Part shown: piece after piece, positions 1-6,297 of the stretch
Numbering within the stretch: position 1 is the stretch's first letter
Layout: the number at the start of each line of letters is the position of its first letter
Program-made: the position numbers and the translations under genes
The notes under the pieces: generated by a model
Databases searched by the model: none
Told to the model about the DNA's origin: nothing
The model's input: only the letters and a program-made list of their open reading frames with translations
NCBI GenBank assembly: GCA_050122535.1
Contig: JASFIT010000233.1
Coordinates: 1-7,421, forward strand
Direction of reading: 5' to 3'
Origin: JASFEQ01 sp050122535
GTDB lineage: Bacteria; Desulfobacterota; DSM-4660; Desulfatiglandales; HGW-15
Length of the DNA: 7,421 nucleotides

Positions 1-345
1 ACATATGGTGCTTTCAGCGACGTGGAGAGCTTGCCTCTTCTCCACCCAATAGCTGTTTGATTATCTCGCTTAATCCTCTATGCCTTTCGGGCGAGTTTCA
101 TTGAGGCCCTGTCGCGGATAATAAGCAGGACAGCCATCATATATATGTAAATAATATTTAAATATTTTCCCCAATAATAATGCTTAGAGTTGTGATTCTA
201 GGGCTTAATGTATCCTAAAGTATAACTCTTATCATTGCTTTCCCTTTGAATGTATATTTTTGTATTCACCACCGCGCAAACCCAAACCTCTAGTACGAGT
301 CTTAACTATTTGCAATTTATACACAAAGTCCGATTTAGACGGTTT
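1..345. other. Upstream non-coding region, AT-rich, no convincing gene
   Basis: No reading frame on either strand runs far enough or looks protein-like enough to call a gene; all frames are broken by stops within about 35 codons. Visible structures are a 7-bp inverted repeat GTGGAGA (22-28) / TCTCCAC (39-45) with a 10-nt loop and no following T-tract, a loose dyad CTGTC (109-113) / GACAG (129-133), and a perfect 14-bp palindrome AATATTTAAATATT (153-166) inside an AT-rich tract from about 135 to 330. The tract is clearly lower in G+C than the genes downstream. Because a sigma-54 promoter follows directly, the region is a natural place for an enhancer site and a bendable DNA segment, but no specific regulator site can be proven by eye. 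Confidence 0.6.
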
Positions 346-361
346 TGGAACGGATTTTGCT
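346..361 (+). promoter_or_regulatory. Sigma-54 (RpoN) -24/-12 promoter of the minor-pilin operon
   Basis: The sequence TGGAACGGATTTTGCT matches the sigma-54 consensus TGGCACG-N4-TTGCW at every defined position except one (A instead of C after TGG). The invariant GG (347-348) and GC (359-360) are separated by exactly 10 nt, as required. Counting from the GC at -12, transcription should start at about 372, an A, giving a leader of about 55 nt before the ATG at 427. No comparably good -35/-10 pair was found nearby. In Pseudomonas and several other bacteria the type IV pilin gene is transcribed by RpoN with the PilS/PilR two-component system. Control of this operon by a PilR-like activator is therefore an attractive inference; the regulator itself is not in the window. 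Confidence 0.75.
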
Positions 362-426
362 CTCCAAATACAGCAGCGTAAAATGGAGCAGGAATAGAAG
401 CGAAGTCCACTAAGGGAGCGGAATAA

Positions 427-822
427 ATGAGTTTTTCACGATCTGGTAGCTGTTACGCGAGCACTGCAAAATTGATCAACTGCTTAATTGCCTGTCTCTT
501 GATGTTGACAGTGGCATTTGCCGCGATCCCCTATTTCGTCGTGAGCCACTCAAAAGCGAAAACCGCAGCCATAAGTACCAGGGCCATAATGAACCAAGCC
601 AAAATCATGGTAGCGAAGAAGAATATGCGTCCCAGCATCGTCAACGCTGGCAAACCTTATATTTATAGGACCTCAAGCGGCAAGACAGAAGCCGTCGTTT
701 CAAAGTCTGGACAGGTCGTCAGAGTTCGGATTGTGCGGGGTCGAGATCATGCCGTTTCTCACGCAAATTTTGAGGCGCGCACAGAAAAAAAGGTGAAAAG
801 GGATAAACCCAATGAAACATGA
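427..822 (+). CDS. Unknown small membrane-anchored basic protein, first gene of the pilus operon
   Basis: I do not recognise this 131-aa protein. Residues about 16-40 form one strong hydrophobic segment (LINCLIACLLMLTVAFAAIPYFVV), preceded by a short polar N-terminus with Lys15. It could be a signal anchor or, less likely, a cleaved signal peptide ending near AFAA. The rest is strongly basic, with possible beta-strands at about 77-104, and ends in a charged tail (EKKVKRDKPNE). Cys9, Cys19 and Cys23 lie in or near the membrane segment. There is no Gly|(F/S)xxxE prepilin site, so it is not an evident class III pilin, although it sits where fimT/fimU lie in Pseudomonas-type clusters. The start is supported by AAGGGAG (412-418) about 8 nt upstream of the ATG and by the sigma-54 promoter 65 nt upstream. 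Its end overlaps pilW by 11 nt, implying translational coupling. A role in pilus assembly is only a context guess. Confidence 0.7.
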   Translation: MSFSRSGSCYASTAKLINCLIACLLMLTVAFAAIPYFVVSHSKAKTAAISTRAIMNQAKIMVAKKNMRPSIVNAGKPYIYRTSSGKTEAVVSKSGQVVRVRIVRGRDHAVSHANFEARTEKKVKRDKPNET

Positions 823-1483
823 AATATCCAATCAGGGCTTTACCTTGACCGAGCTATTGGTCGCTATTGCCATATCAAGCATTGTGGCGGCAGGGATATA
901 TTCCACCTTCTATTCGCAACAGAAATCCTACTTAGCTCAGGAACAGATCGCTGCGATGCAGCAGAATCTAAGGGGTGCCATGCACATTCTGGGGCGGGAT
1001 ATCAGGATGGCTGGGTATAACCCAACGGGATTTTCCACGGCGGGCATTCAAACGGCCCAGGCCAACTCCATCAGGTTCACCATGGATATTACGAATGATG
1101 CAGGAACAGGCATTCCAGATGGGGATACGGGGGATCCCAACGAAGATATTACGTATGCCCTGGTGGATTTGGACGGGGACGGCGACACGGATCTGGGGAG
1201 AAACGATGTGAATGGCGGGGGAAATCACCAGATCGCTGAAAATATTGATGCCCTTGATTTTGTCTATCTGGATGAGGACGGCAACCTCACCACCACCCCG
1301 TCCGATATAAGGGCAGTACAGGCAAGCGTGCTGGCGAGGACGGACCGGCGGGACCAGGGTTATCACAACACCAAGGTATATCAGAACCAGCAGGGCACGT
1401 CGGTTTTCACGCCGGGTGGAGACGGCTTCCGCCGGAGACTTCTAACAGAAGAGTTCAAATGCCGTAATCTTGGGATTGAATAG
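812..1483 (+). CDS. pilW: PilW-type minor pilin (prepilin)
   Basis: This 223-aa protein is a type IV pilus minor pilin of the PilW family, an inner-membrane prepilin that joins the priming/tip complex with PilV, PilX and PilY1. The leader is nine residues with cleavage after Gly9 (NQG|FTLTELL), giving N-terminal Phe and Glu+5 (Glu14), followed by the hydrophobic helix to about residue 32. The continuation 'QNLRGAMHILGRDIRMAGYNP' (residues 51-71) is characteristic of PilW. An acidic loop D119-x-D121-x-D123-G-D125-x-D127 resembles an EF-hand-like calcium site. The C-terminus 'RRRLLTEEFKCRNLGIE' looks like a normal family end, so the gene appears complete although short. AAGGGA (798-803) lies 8 nt before the ATG. 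The start lies inside the end of the preceding gene. Confidence 0.9.
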   Translation: MKHEISNQGFTLTELLVAIAISSIVAAGIYSTFYSQQKSYLAQEQIAAMQQNLRGAMHILGRDIRMAGYNPTGFSTAGIQTAQANSIRFTMDITNDAGTGIPDGDTGDPNEDITYALVDLDGDGDTDLGRNDVNGGGNHQIAENIDALDFVYLDEDGNLTTTPSDIRAVQASVLARTDRRDQGYHNTKVYQNQQGTSVFTPGGDGFRRRLLTEEFKCRNLGIE

Positions 1484-1510
1484 GGGAAGGCCCCTGGAAA
1501 GGGATCGAAA

Positions 1511-1924
1511 ATGAAAGTCCGCAAACACAGGTCTAACCCGGGTGACAAGAGGAAAACAGAGCAAGGTTCTGCTCTGTTGGAGGTCGTGGTTGCCATCTCC
1601 ATCCTAGCCATTGGGCTTCTGGCAGTTGCTTCCATGCAGGTGGCGGCCATCCGGGGAAACTCATTTGCAGGCAATGTGACTGAGGGGACCTGTATGGCAT
1701 CGGATCGTTTAGAAAAACTCATGTCACAAAAATATGACCATGCTGACCTTGCGGCCGGCGGCCATACGGATCCGAGTCCGCCGAGTGGGTACACCATTAC
1801 CTGGAATGTGACGGATGATTCCCCGCTTAGTAATACCAAGACCATTACCCTTACAGTGATCTGGTCGAATCATGGGGCACAAAAGAGCGTTGCCATGCAG
1901 CGAATCATACCCAAGATGATCTGA
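1511..1924 (+). CDS. pilV: PilV-type minor pilin (prepilin)
   Basis: This 137-aa protein is a PilV-family minor pilin, expected in the inner membrane and then in the pilus tip. The prepilin peptidase site is EQG|SALLEVVVAIS with Gly19 at -1 and Glu24 at +5, followed by a hydrophobic helix to about residue 45. The 'ASDRLEKLMSQKY' segment (63-75) and the C-terminal 'YTITWNVTDD...TKTITLTVIWSNHG...VAMQRI' beta-strands are typical of PilV. The 19-residue, Lys/Arg-rich leader is long for a type IVa pilin, but no later in-frame start exists before the cleavage site. AAGGGA (1499-1504) lies 6 nt before the ATG. The gene begins 27 nt after pilW; a small 5-bp hairpin, AGGGG/CCCCT (1482-1495), sits in that gap and might tune translation. 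The order W-V is the reverse of Pseudomonas aeruginosa. Confidence 0.88.
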   Translation: MKVRKHRSNPGDKRKTEQGSALLEVVVAISILAIGLLAVASMQVAAIRGNSFAGNVTEGTCMASDRLEKLMSQKYDHADLAAGGHTDPSPPSGYTITWNVTDDSPLSNTKTITLTVIWSNHGAQKSVAMQRIIPKMI

Positions 1925-1927
1925 CAT

Positions 1928-1934
1928 GAGGGGG
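1928..1934 (+). promoter_or_regulatory. Ribosome binding site that sets the pilX start
   Basis: GAGGGGG lies 6 nt upstream of the ATG at 1941. It is inside the first codons of the longer reading from the ATG at 1926, which has no Shine-Dalgarno-like sequence in front of it (only the end of pilV). The site therefore argues for initiation at 1941, shortening the PilX leader from 18 to 13 residues. Confidence 0.7.
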
Positions 1935-1940
1935 AAAGAG

Positions 1941-2498
1941 ATGAAACTGTCTTTCAAACAGCAAAACTCCGAACAGGGCTCGGTCCTGATTGTTGCACTC
2001 TTCATACTCGTGATTCTCACCCTTTTAGGGATTATGGCGACAACCACGACGGAAACAGAAATCCATATTGCTGGAAACGAGAAGTTCCACAAAATCGCCT
2101 TTCAAAATGCGGACAGCGGCGTTTACTCCAGCCCCAAAGTCATAACCGGCGCATTTGATGGTGGCGGGGACCCGGCCTGGGCTGGCGTGACCTATCTCGG
2201 TCCAGCGGACACCTTTTACAGAGAAATTATGGGATTCGATCCCCACGACGTTGCACCCGACATCGCATTCAACCTTGGCGGCCACGACATAACTGTGGAT
2301 GTGAATCGCGTGGGCACGGAGATCATACCGGGTGGAAGTGCAGAATTTGCCAGCGGCGCAGAGGGCGTGGGCTCAGGATCCTCGGGGGGTGTGGGCATCC
2401 TATATGATATGGACTCTCTGGGCGAGGGCCCCAGTGCGGCCCTCTCCAACGTGAATGCGGTCTATCGAAAAGTCATAGGAACGGCAGGTGGTTTATAA
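1941..2498 (+). CDS. pilX: PilX-type minor pilin (PilX N-terminal family)
   Basis: This protein (185 aa from the preferred start) is a PilX-like minor pilin, the pseudopilin GspK counterpart of the tip complex. The leader ends EQG|SVLIVALFILVILTLLGIMA, with Gly13 at -1 and a hydrophobic helix at 14-33. Position +5 is Val18 instead of Glu, a feature shared with many PilX/GspK proteins that sit at the filament tip. The following 'TETEIHIAGNEKFHKIAFQNADSG' (37-60) matches the PilX N-terminal pattern (AGN, then F-x-x-A-x-x-G). A Gly/Ser-rich stretch (131-152) and the end 'VNAVYRKVIGTAGGL' follow. A 15-nt-earlier ATG (1926) is possible but lacks a ribosome binding site. The stop codon overlaps the pilY1 start by one base (TAATG), and the pilY1 ribosome binding site AGGTGG (2486-2491) lies inside the last pilX codons, so the two should be translationally coupled. 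Confidence 0.88.
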   Translation: MKLSFKQQNSEQGSVLIVALFILVILTLLGIMATTTTETEIHIAGNEKFHKIAFQNADSGVYSSPKVITGAFDGGGDPAWAGVTYLGPADTFYREIMGFDPHDVAPDIAFNLGGHDITVDVNRVGTEIIPGGSAEFASGAEGVGSGSSGGVGILYDMDSLGEGPSAALSNVNAVYRKVIGTAGGL

Positions 2499-5400
2499 TG
2501 TCATGGAAAAATAAGATAGTATTTATTCTATGTTTGGTAGCGCTCCTCACCCTTTTTGCACAAAAGGGTCTGGCCGCGGAGCCCAGTATGGCCACTTATA
2601 CCTCTTATCCCATTTTCCAGCTCAACACAGTGGCCCCCAACATTCTCATCATTCTGGACAATTCATCCAGCATGAACGAGCAAGCCTACACGGGCCCTTA
2701 TGACCACGCTACAGAGTACTACGGCTATTTCGAACCCTATAAGCGATACACTTATGGCAGTAATATCTTTGTGAGGGACCCGGCCGGGGCGTGGGATGGG
2801 AATTTTCTCAACTGGCTCACCATGCGTAAGATTGATGTGGCCAGGAAAGTCCTCATGGGCGGTTTGGCCACTTCAAGGATGGGATCAGGAAATCAGACCA
2901 ATATCGGTGAAGCCCCCGCTATCGTGGGTTATGACTTCATGAAGACCTACACCGACACCGTCGTGGACGATGTGACGCCTTTCGACGAAACCACGAATTT
3001 CAGCTATTTAATGGACGGTGGCAACTTCTATGTGAATGCGGGCGCCTATACCATAAGGGTGGACAAAAACATGAATACCTACCCGGATGAGGCCCCCAGC
3101 TTTGTTGACGGCAATATCGCGGGTGTCTTGCAAAAGATTGGGGACAAGGCCCGATGGGGGAACATGTTTTTCAATTACGGGACAGGAAATAACGGCAGTG
3201 GAGGTAGTGTGGTCAGCACCATCGGAACCAACATGAACTCCCTGGTCACGGATCTGCAAAATACCAATTGCGACACCTGGACCCCACTGGCCGAGGCCAT
3301 GTATGTGGCCACACAGTATTTCAAGCAGGAAGATGTGCAGGCGGGCCTGGACTACGCGAACAACGTTGTCCCCCATGCCAACGTGGGTGATGACCCCTAT
3401 TATGATGGTACGGAGTTCATACACTGCGCCAAGAGCTTTGTCCTCCTGTTGACAGACGGCATGTCCACCATGGATATGATGATCCCCAACGCGCTCAAGG
3501 ACTTTGACGGGGACAGTAATGATCCTGGGAGCTTTCCTGATGCTGGTTCGGATTATTTGGATGACGTGGCCTATTATGCCCGCACCACCGACCTGCGGAG
3601 TGCCACCGTAGGAAAGACCGAGCTTGATGGAGAGCAGAATCTGATCCTCTACACAGTCTATGCCTTTGGAAATGATCCGGATGCTGAACAGCTCCTGAAA
3701 GATGCCTCCAAGAATGGCGGTTTTGTGGAGAAAAATGGCATAACAGGTCCGGACCTTACAGCAGAGTGGGATGCGAACAACGACGGCGATCCGGACACCT
3801 ATTATAAGGCGGACACGGGAAATCAATTGGAGGGCAAGATTCTCCAGGCCATCAACGACATCCTTGCAAGGGCCGCTTCAGGAACCGCGGTCTCAGTCCT
3901 GGCCAGCTCCTCCGAAGGTGAAGGGAACCTGGTTCAGGCCTACTACCGCCCGGCAATCACCATAGGCCTCACAGAATATAAGTGGCTCGGCTACCTCCAA
4001 TCCCTCTGGGTAGACCCCATGGGCAACCTCCGGGAGGACACCAACCAGAACCGCCAGTTGGATATGGATGTGGATAAGCCCCTGAAGTACTTCATGGACC
4101 CCGGATCAGGGGACACCATGTTAAAAAGATATGATGCCTCTCAAGACCCTGATTTTCAGAACGATCCCTATGAACTGGTACACTTGGAGGAGTTAGTGCC
4201 CCTTTGGGAGGCTGGAAGCAATCTTGCCCTCATGACATCGGCTGAGCGGAAGATTTTTACCTATGTTGACATTAACGGAGACGGTCTCGTGGATGAAAGT
4301 GTCCACGATGATCCCTTTGATAAATTCGGCGAAATCATCGGTTTTGATACGATCAATGATAATTGTGGCAGCGGTAAAAACTGCATAAAGCCCTACCTCG
4401 GTGTGGCGGATGACCCCACCTGGAGCTATTTGGGTGTGGACCATGATACGCGCGTAAACAACCTCATCCAATATATCCGGGGAGATGATATCGCCGGGTT
4501 GAGACCCCGTACTGTGGATGGCACGAATGTCTGGAAACTGGCGGATATCGTCAACTCCACCCCCGTTTCCGTGAATAGACCCGTTGAGAACTATCACATC
4601 ATCTACAGTGACGAGTCCTATCAGGCTTACCTGAATGCCTCCCTGAACAGGGAAACGATCGTATATGTGGGAGCCAATGATGGCATGCTCCATGCCTTCA
4701 CCTCCTGGGAGTACGATTCCACGAACAAGATCTTCAACAAACCTGCTGCCGCTCCCGGGACCGAGAGTATAGGGGATGAGATATGGGCCTATATCCCCCA
4801 ACCTCTCTTGCCACATCTCAAATGGTTCCCTTCGCCCGATTACACCCATGTCTATTATGTGGATTTGAAGCCCAAGGTCTTTGATGCCAAGATCTTGCCA
4901 GATGACACCTATCTCGTGGACGCGGATTCGGATGATAACTGGGGGACCTTCTTGTTGCTCGGCCTCAACATGGGGGGCAAATATATCCCGGTTACAGATG
5001 ACTTTGATTACGATGCAGCCACACCCGACACGACCCGGGATTTCCAGCCCACATACACGCTTCTCGATGTGACAGATCCTAGAAACCCTCGGGTCCTCTG
5101 GGAGCGAACCTACACGGACTTGGAATTGGGCACATCATTTCCTGCCATCGTGAGGGTGAAAGACCAATGGTTTGCTGTTTTTGGATCAGGCCCCAGTGAC
5201 TACGACGGGACGTCTAACAAGAATGGGCATGTCTTTGTGGTCGATCTCAAGACGGGAAATCCCTATGGATCAGGGGGCAATGACTGGCTCTTCGAGACCG
5301 GTGAAGCCAAAGCCTTTATGAATTTCCCCGTTTCTCTGGATGAAGGGCTCAACTTCAGTGTGGACGCCATCTATATTGGCGAGACCTACCTGAGTGGAAG

Positions 5401-6286
5401 TTGGAAAGGAAAGATGTATAAGGTCACCGTGCCCTGGGTGGACGCGAGTGGAGATTACGACGGCGTGAATCTCGCCAATTATGTGGACAATCCCCTGGAT
5501 GCCACCAATCCGTGGCAGTTCGCCCCGCTTTTTGATGCCACCAGACCCATTACAGCGCCCGTCAGTGTGAGTAGAGATACGTATAATAACATCTGGATCT
5601 TTGGCGGTACGGGGCGATACTTGAGCACAGCGGACAAGACAGATACGGACACGCAGTACATATTTGGCATCAAGGATCCCTTTTACAATATTGAGCACAC
5701 ACCAGCCGGCCTCCACGCTGACGACTATTACCTCAATTACGCTGCCTCGCTCGAGTTGGCCATGTCAGACCTCTTGAACACGGATCAATATGTGGTGACC
5801 ACTGATGAGGAGGTGTTTGATGGTACCGGGACAAGCATCGGTAACTTCGAGGTCATGAAGGACCTGGTCTATGTGAAAGACGGGTGGGTCAGGACCCTGC
5901 CCATCTCCATGGAACGGGTTATTGCCAAACCCTCTCTTCTGGGTGGCATGGTCTATGTGCCCTCCTTTGTTCCCAACGGCGATGTGTGCGGATATGGCGG
6001 CGAGAGTTATCTTTATGGCTTGTATTACGAGACCGGAACAGCCCACTTCGACCCTGGATTTCAAAACAACGGGACCACCACTGTGGACATCAATGGTCAA
6101 CCGGTGGATCAGGTGGTGGACAAGGTTACCCTGGGCTACGGCAAGGCCTCTAGCCTCGGGATCCATGTGGGACAGGAAGAGGGGGCCAAAGGGTATATCC
6201 AGCAAAGTACGGGTACGGTTCTCAATGAGGACCTTTCCCCACCATTAAATATAAAGAGTGGCCTGAGATGTTGGAGAGAAAAATAG
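2498..6286 (+). CDS. pilY1: PilY1: pilus tip adhesin/biogenesis factor with vWA and propeller domains
   Basis: This 1262-aa secreted protein is a PilY1 homologue. In known systems PilY1 sits at the pilus tip, primes assembly with the minor pilins, and controls retraction, adhesion and surface sensing. A signal peptide (1-26, ending GLAA) is followed by a vWA-type domain at about 46-460 with a full metal-site set: D54-N-S56-S-S58, T262 (TPLAEAMY) and D320 (LLLTDG). Cys258 and Cys310 flank this core and may form a disulfide; Cys623/Cys629 form a CX5C loop. Asp/Asn-rich calcium-loop-like segments occur at 335-343, 425-433, 514-522 and 591-599 (DINGDGLVD). An RGD tripeptide is at 661-663. The C-terminal beta-propeller-like domain runs from about 684 (IVNSTPVSVNRP), through VYVGANDGMLHAF (722-734) and WGTFLLLGLNMGG (815-827), to a normal-looking end, KSGLRCWREK. 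It starts at TAATG overlapping pilX, with AGGTGG 6 nt upstream. It seems intact, with no frameshift. Confidence 0.95.
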   Translation: MSWKNKIVFILCLVALLTLFAQKGLAAEPSMATYTSYPIFQLNTVAPNILIILDNSSSMNEQAYTGPYDHATEYYGYFEPYKRYTYGSNIFVRDPAGAWDGNFLNWLTMRKIDVARKVLMGGLATSRMGSGNQTNIGEAPAIVGYDFMKTYTDTVVDDVTPFDETTNFSYLMDGGNFYVNAGAYTIRVDKNMNTYPDEAPSFVDGNIAGVLQKIGDKARWGNMFFNYGTGNNGSGGSVVSTIGTNMNSLVTDLQNTNCDTWTPLAEAMYVATQYFKQEDVQAGLDYANNVVPHANVGDDPYYDGTEFIHCAKSFVLLLTDGMSTMDMMIPNALKDFDGDSNDPGSFPDAGSDYLDDVAYYARTTDLRSATVGKTELDGEQNLILYTVYAFGNDPDAEQLLKDASKNGGFVEKNGITGPDLTAEWDANNDGDPDTYYKADTGNQLEGKILQAINDILARAASGTAVSVLASSSEGEGNLVQAYYRPAITIGLTEYKWLGYLQSLWVDPMGNLREDTNQNRQLDMDVDKPLKYFMDPGSGDTMLKRYDASQDPDFQNDPYELVHLEELVPLWEAGSNLALMTSAERKIFTYVDINGDGLVDESVHDDPFDKFGEIIGFDTINDNCGSGKNCIKPYLGVADDPTWSYLGVDHDTRVNNLIQYIRGDDIAGLRPRTVDGTNVWKLADIVNSTPVSVNRPVENYHIIYSDESYQAYLNASLNRETIVYVGANDGMLHAFTSWEYDSTNKIFNKPAAAPGTESIGDEIWAYIPQPLLPHLKWFPSPDYTHVYYVDLKPKVFDAKILPDDTYLVDADSDDNWGTFLLLGLNMGGKYIPVTDDFDYDAATPDTTRDFQPTYTLLDVTDPRNPRVLWERTYTDLELGTSFPAIVRVKDQWFAVFGSGPSDYDGTSNKNGHVFVVDLKTGNPYGSGGNDWLFETGEAKAFMNFPVSLDEGLNFSVDAIYIGETYLSGSWKGKMYKVTVPWVDASGDYDGVNLANYVDNPLDATNPWQFAPLFDATRPITAPVSVSRDTYNNIWIFGGTGRYLSTADKTDTDTQYIFGIKDPFYNIEHTPAGLHADDYYLNYAASLELAMSDLLNTDQYVVTTDEEVFDGTGTSIGNFEVMKDLVYVKDGWVRTLPISMERVIAKPSLLGGMVYVPSFVPNGDVCGYGGESYLYGLYYETGTAHFDPGFQNNGTTTVDINGQPVDQVVDKVTLGYGKASSLGIHVGQEEGAKGYIQQSTGTVLNEDLSPPLNIKSGLRCWREK

Positions 6287-6290
6287 GAGG
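6285..6290 (+). promoter_or_regulatory. Ribosome binding site that sets the start of the gene after pilY1
   Basis: A perfect AGGAGG overlaps the pilY1 stop codon (TAG, 6284-6286) and lies 7 nt before the ATG at 6298. The earlier in-frame ATG at 6268 lies inside pilY1 and would place this site within its own coding region. The start at 6298 is therefore strongly preferred. Confidence 0.85.
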
Positions 6291-6297
6291 ATACCGC

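Noticed and set aside
60..146. Short - strand frames, one of about 20 codons beginning MMAVLLIIRD and one ending in LLGGEEASSPRR
   Set aside because: They are very short, lack a Shine-Dalgarno site, and stops break every attempt to extend them; there is not enough to call a gene or a gene remnant.
230..242. Possible IHF site in the AT-rich tract
   Set aside because: It has two mismatches to the short consensus and lies about 130 nt from the predicted start; not better than chance.
310..338. Possible sigma-70 promoter (TTGCAA with ATTTAG at 17-nt spacing)
   Set aside because: The -10 element is poor, and the adjacent sigma-54 match is much better.
383..397. Five-codon leader frame ATG-GAG-CAG-GAA-TAG in the 5' UTR
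   Set aside because: There is no ribosome binding site upstream and no attenuator structure around it; this is expected by chance.
1926..1940. Upstream start codon for pilX
   Set aside because: It has no Shine-Dalgarno sequence, whereas GAGGGGG lies 6 nt before the ATG at 1941.
3008..3826. 272-codon open frame on the - strand inside pilY1
   Set aside because: It is antisense to the clearly coding vWA region of PilY1; the His/Ile/Val-rich composition is the usual shadow of an Asp/Asn-rich gene and no separate start signal is evident.
6268..6297. Upstream start codon for the gene after pilY1
   Set aside because: It would lie inside pilY1 and encode a charged extension before the hydrophobic segment; the AGGAGG at 6285-6290 selects 6298.
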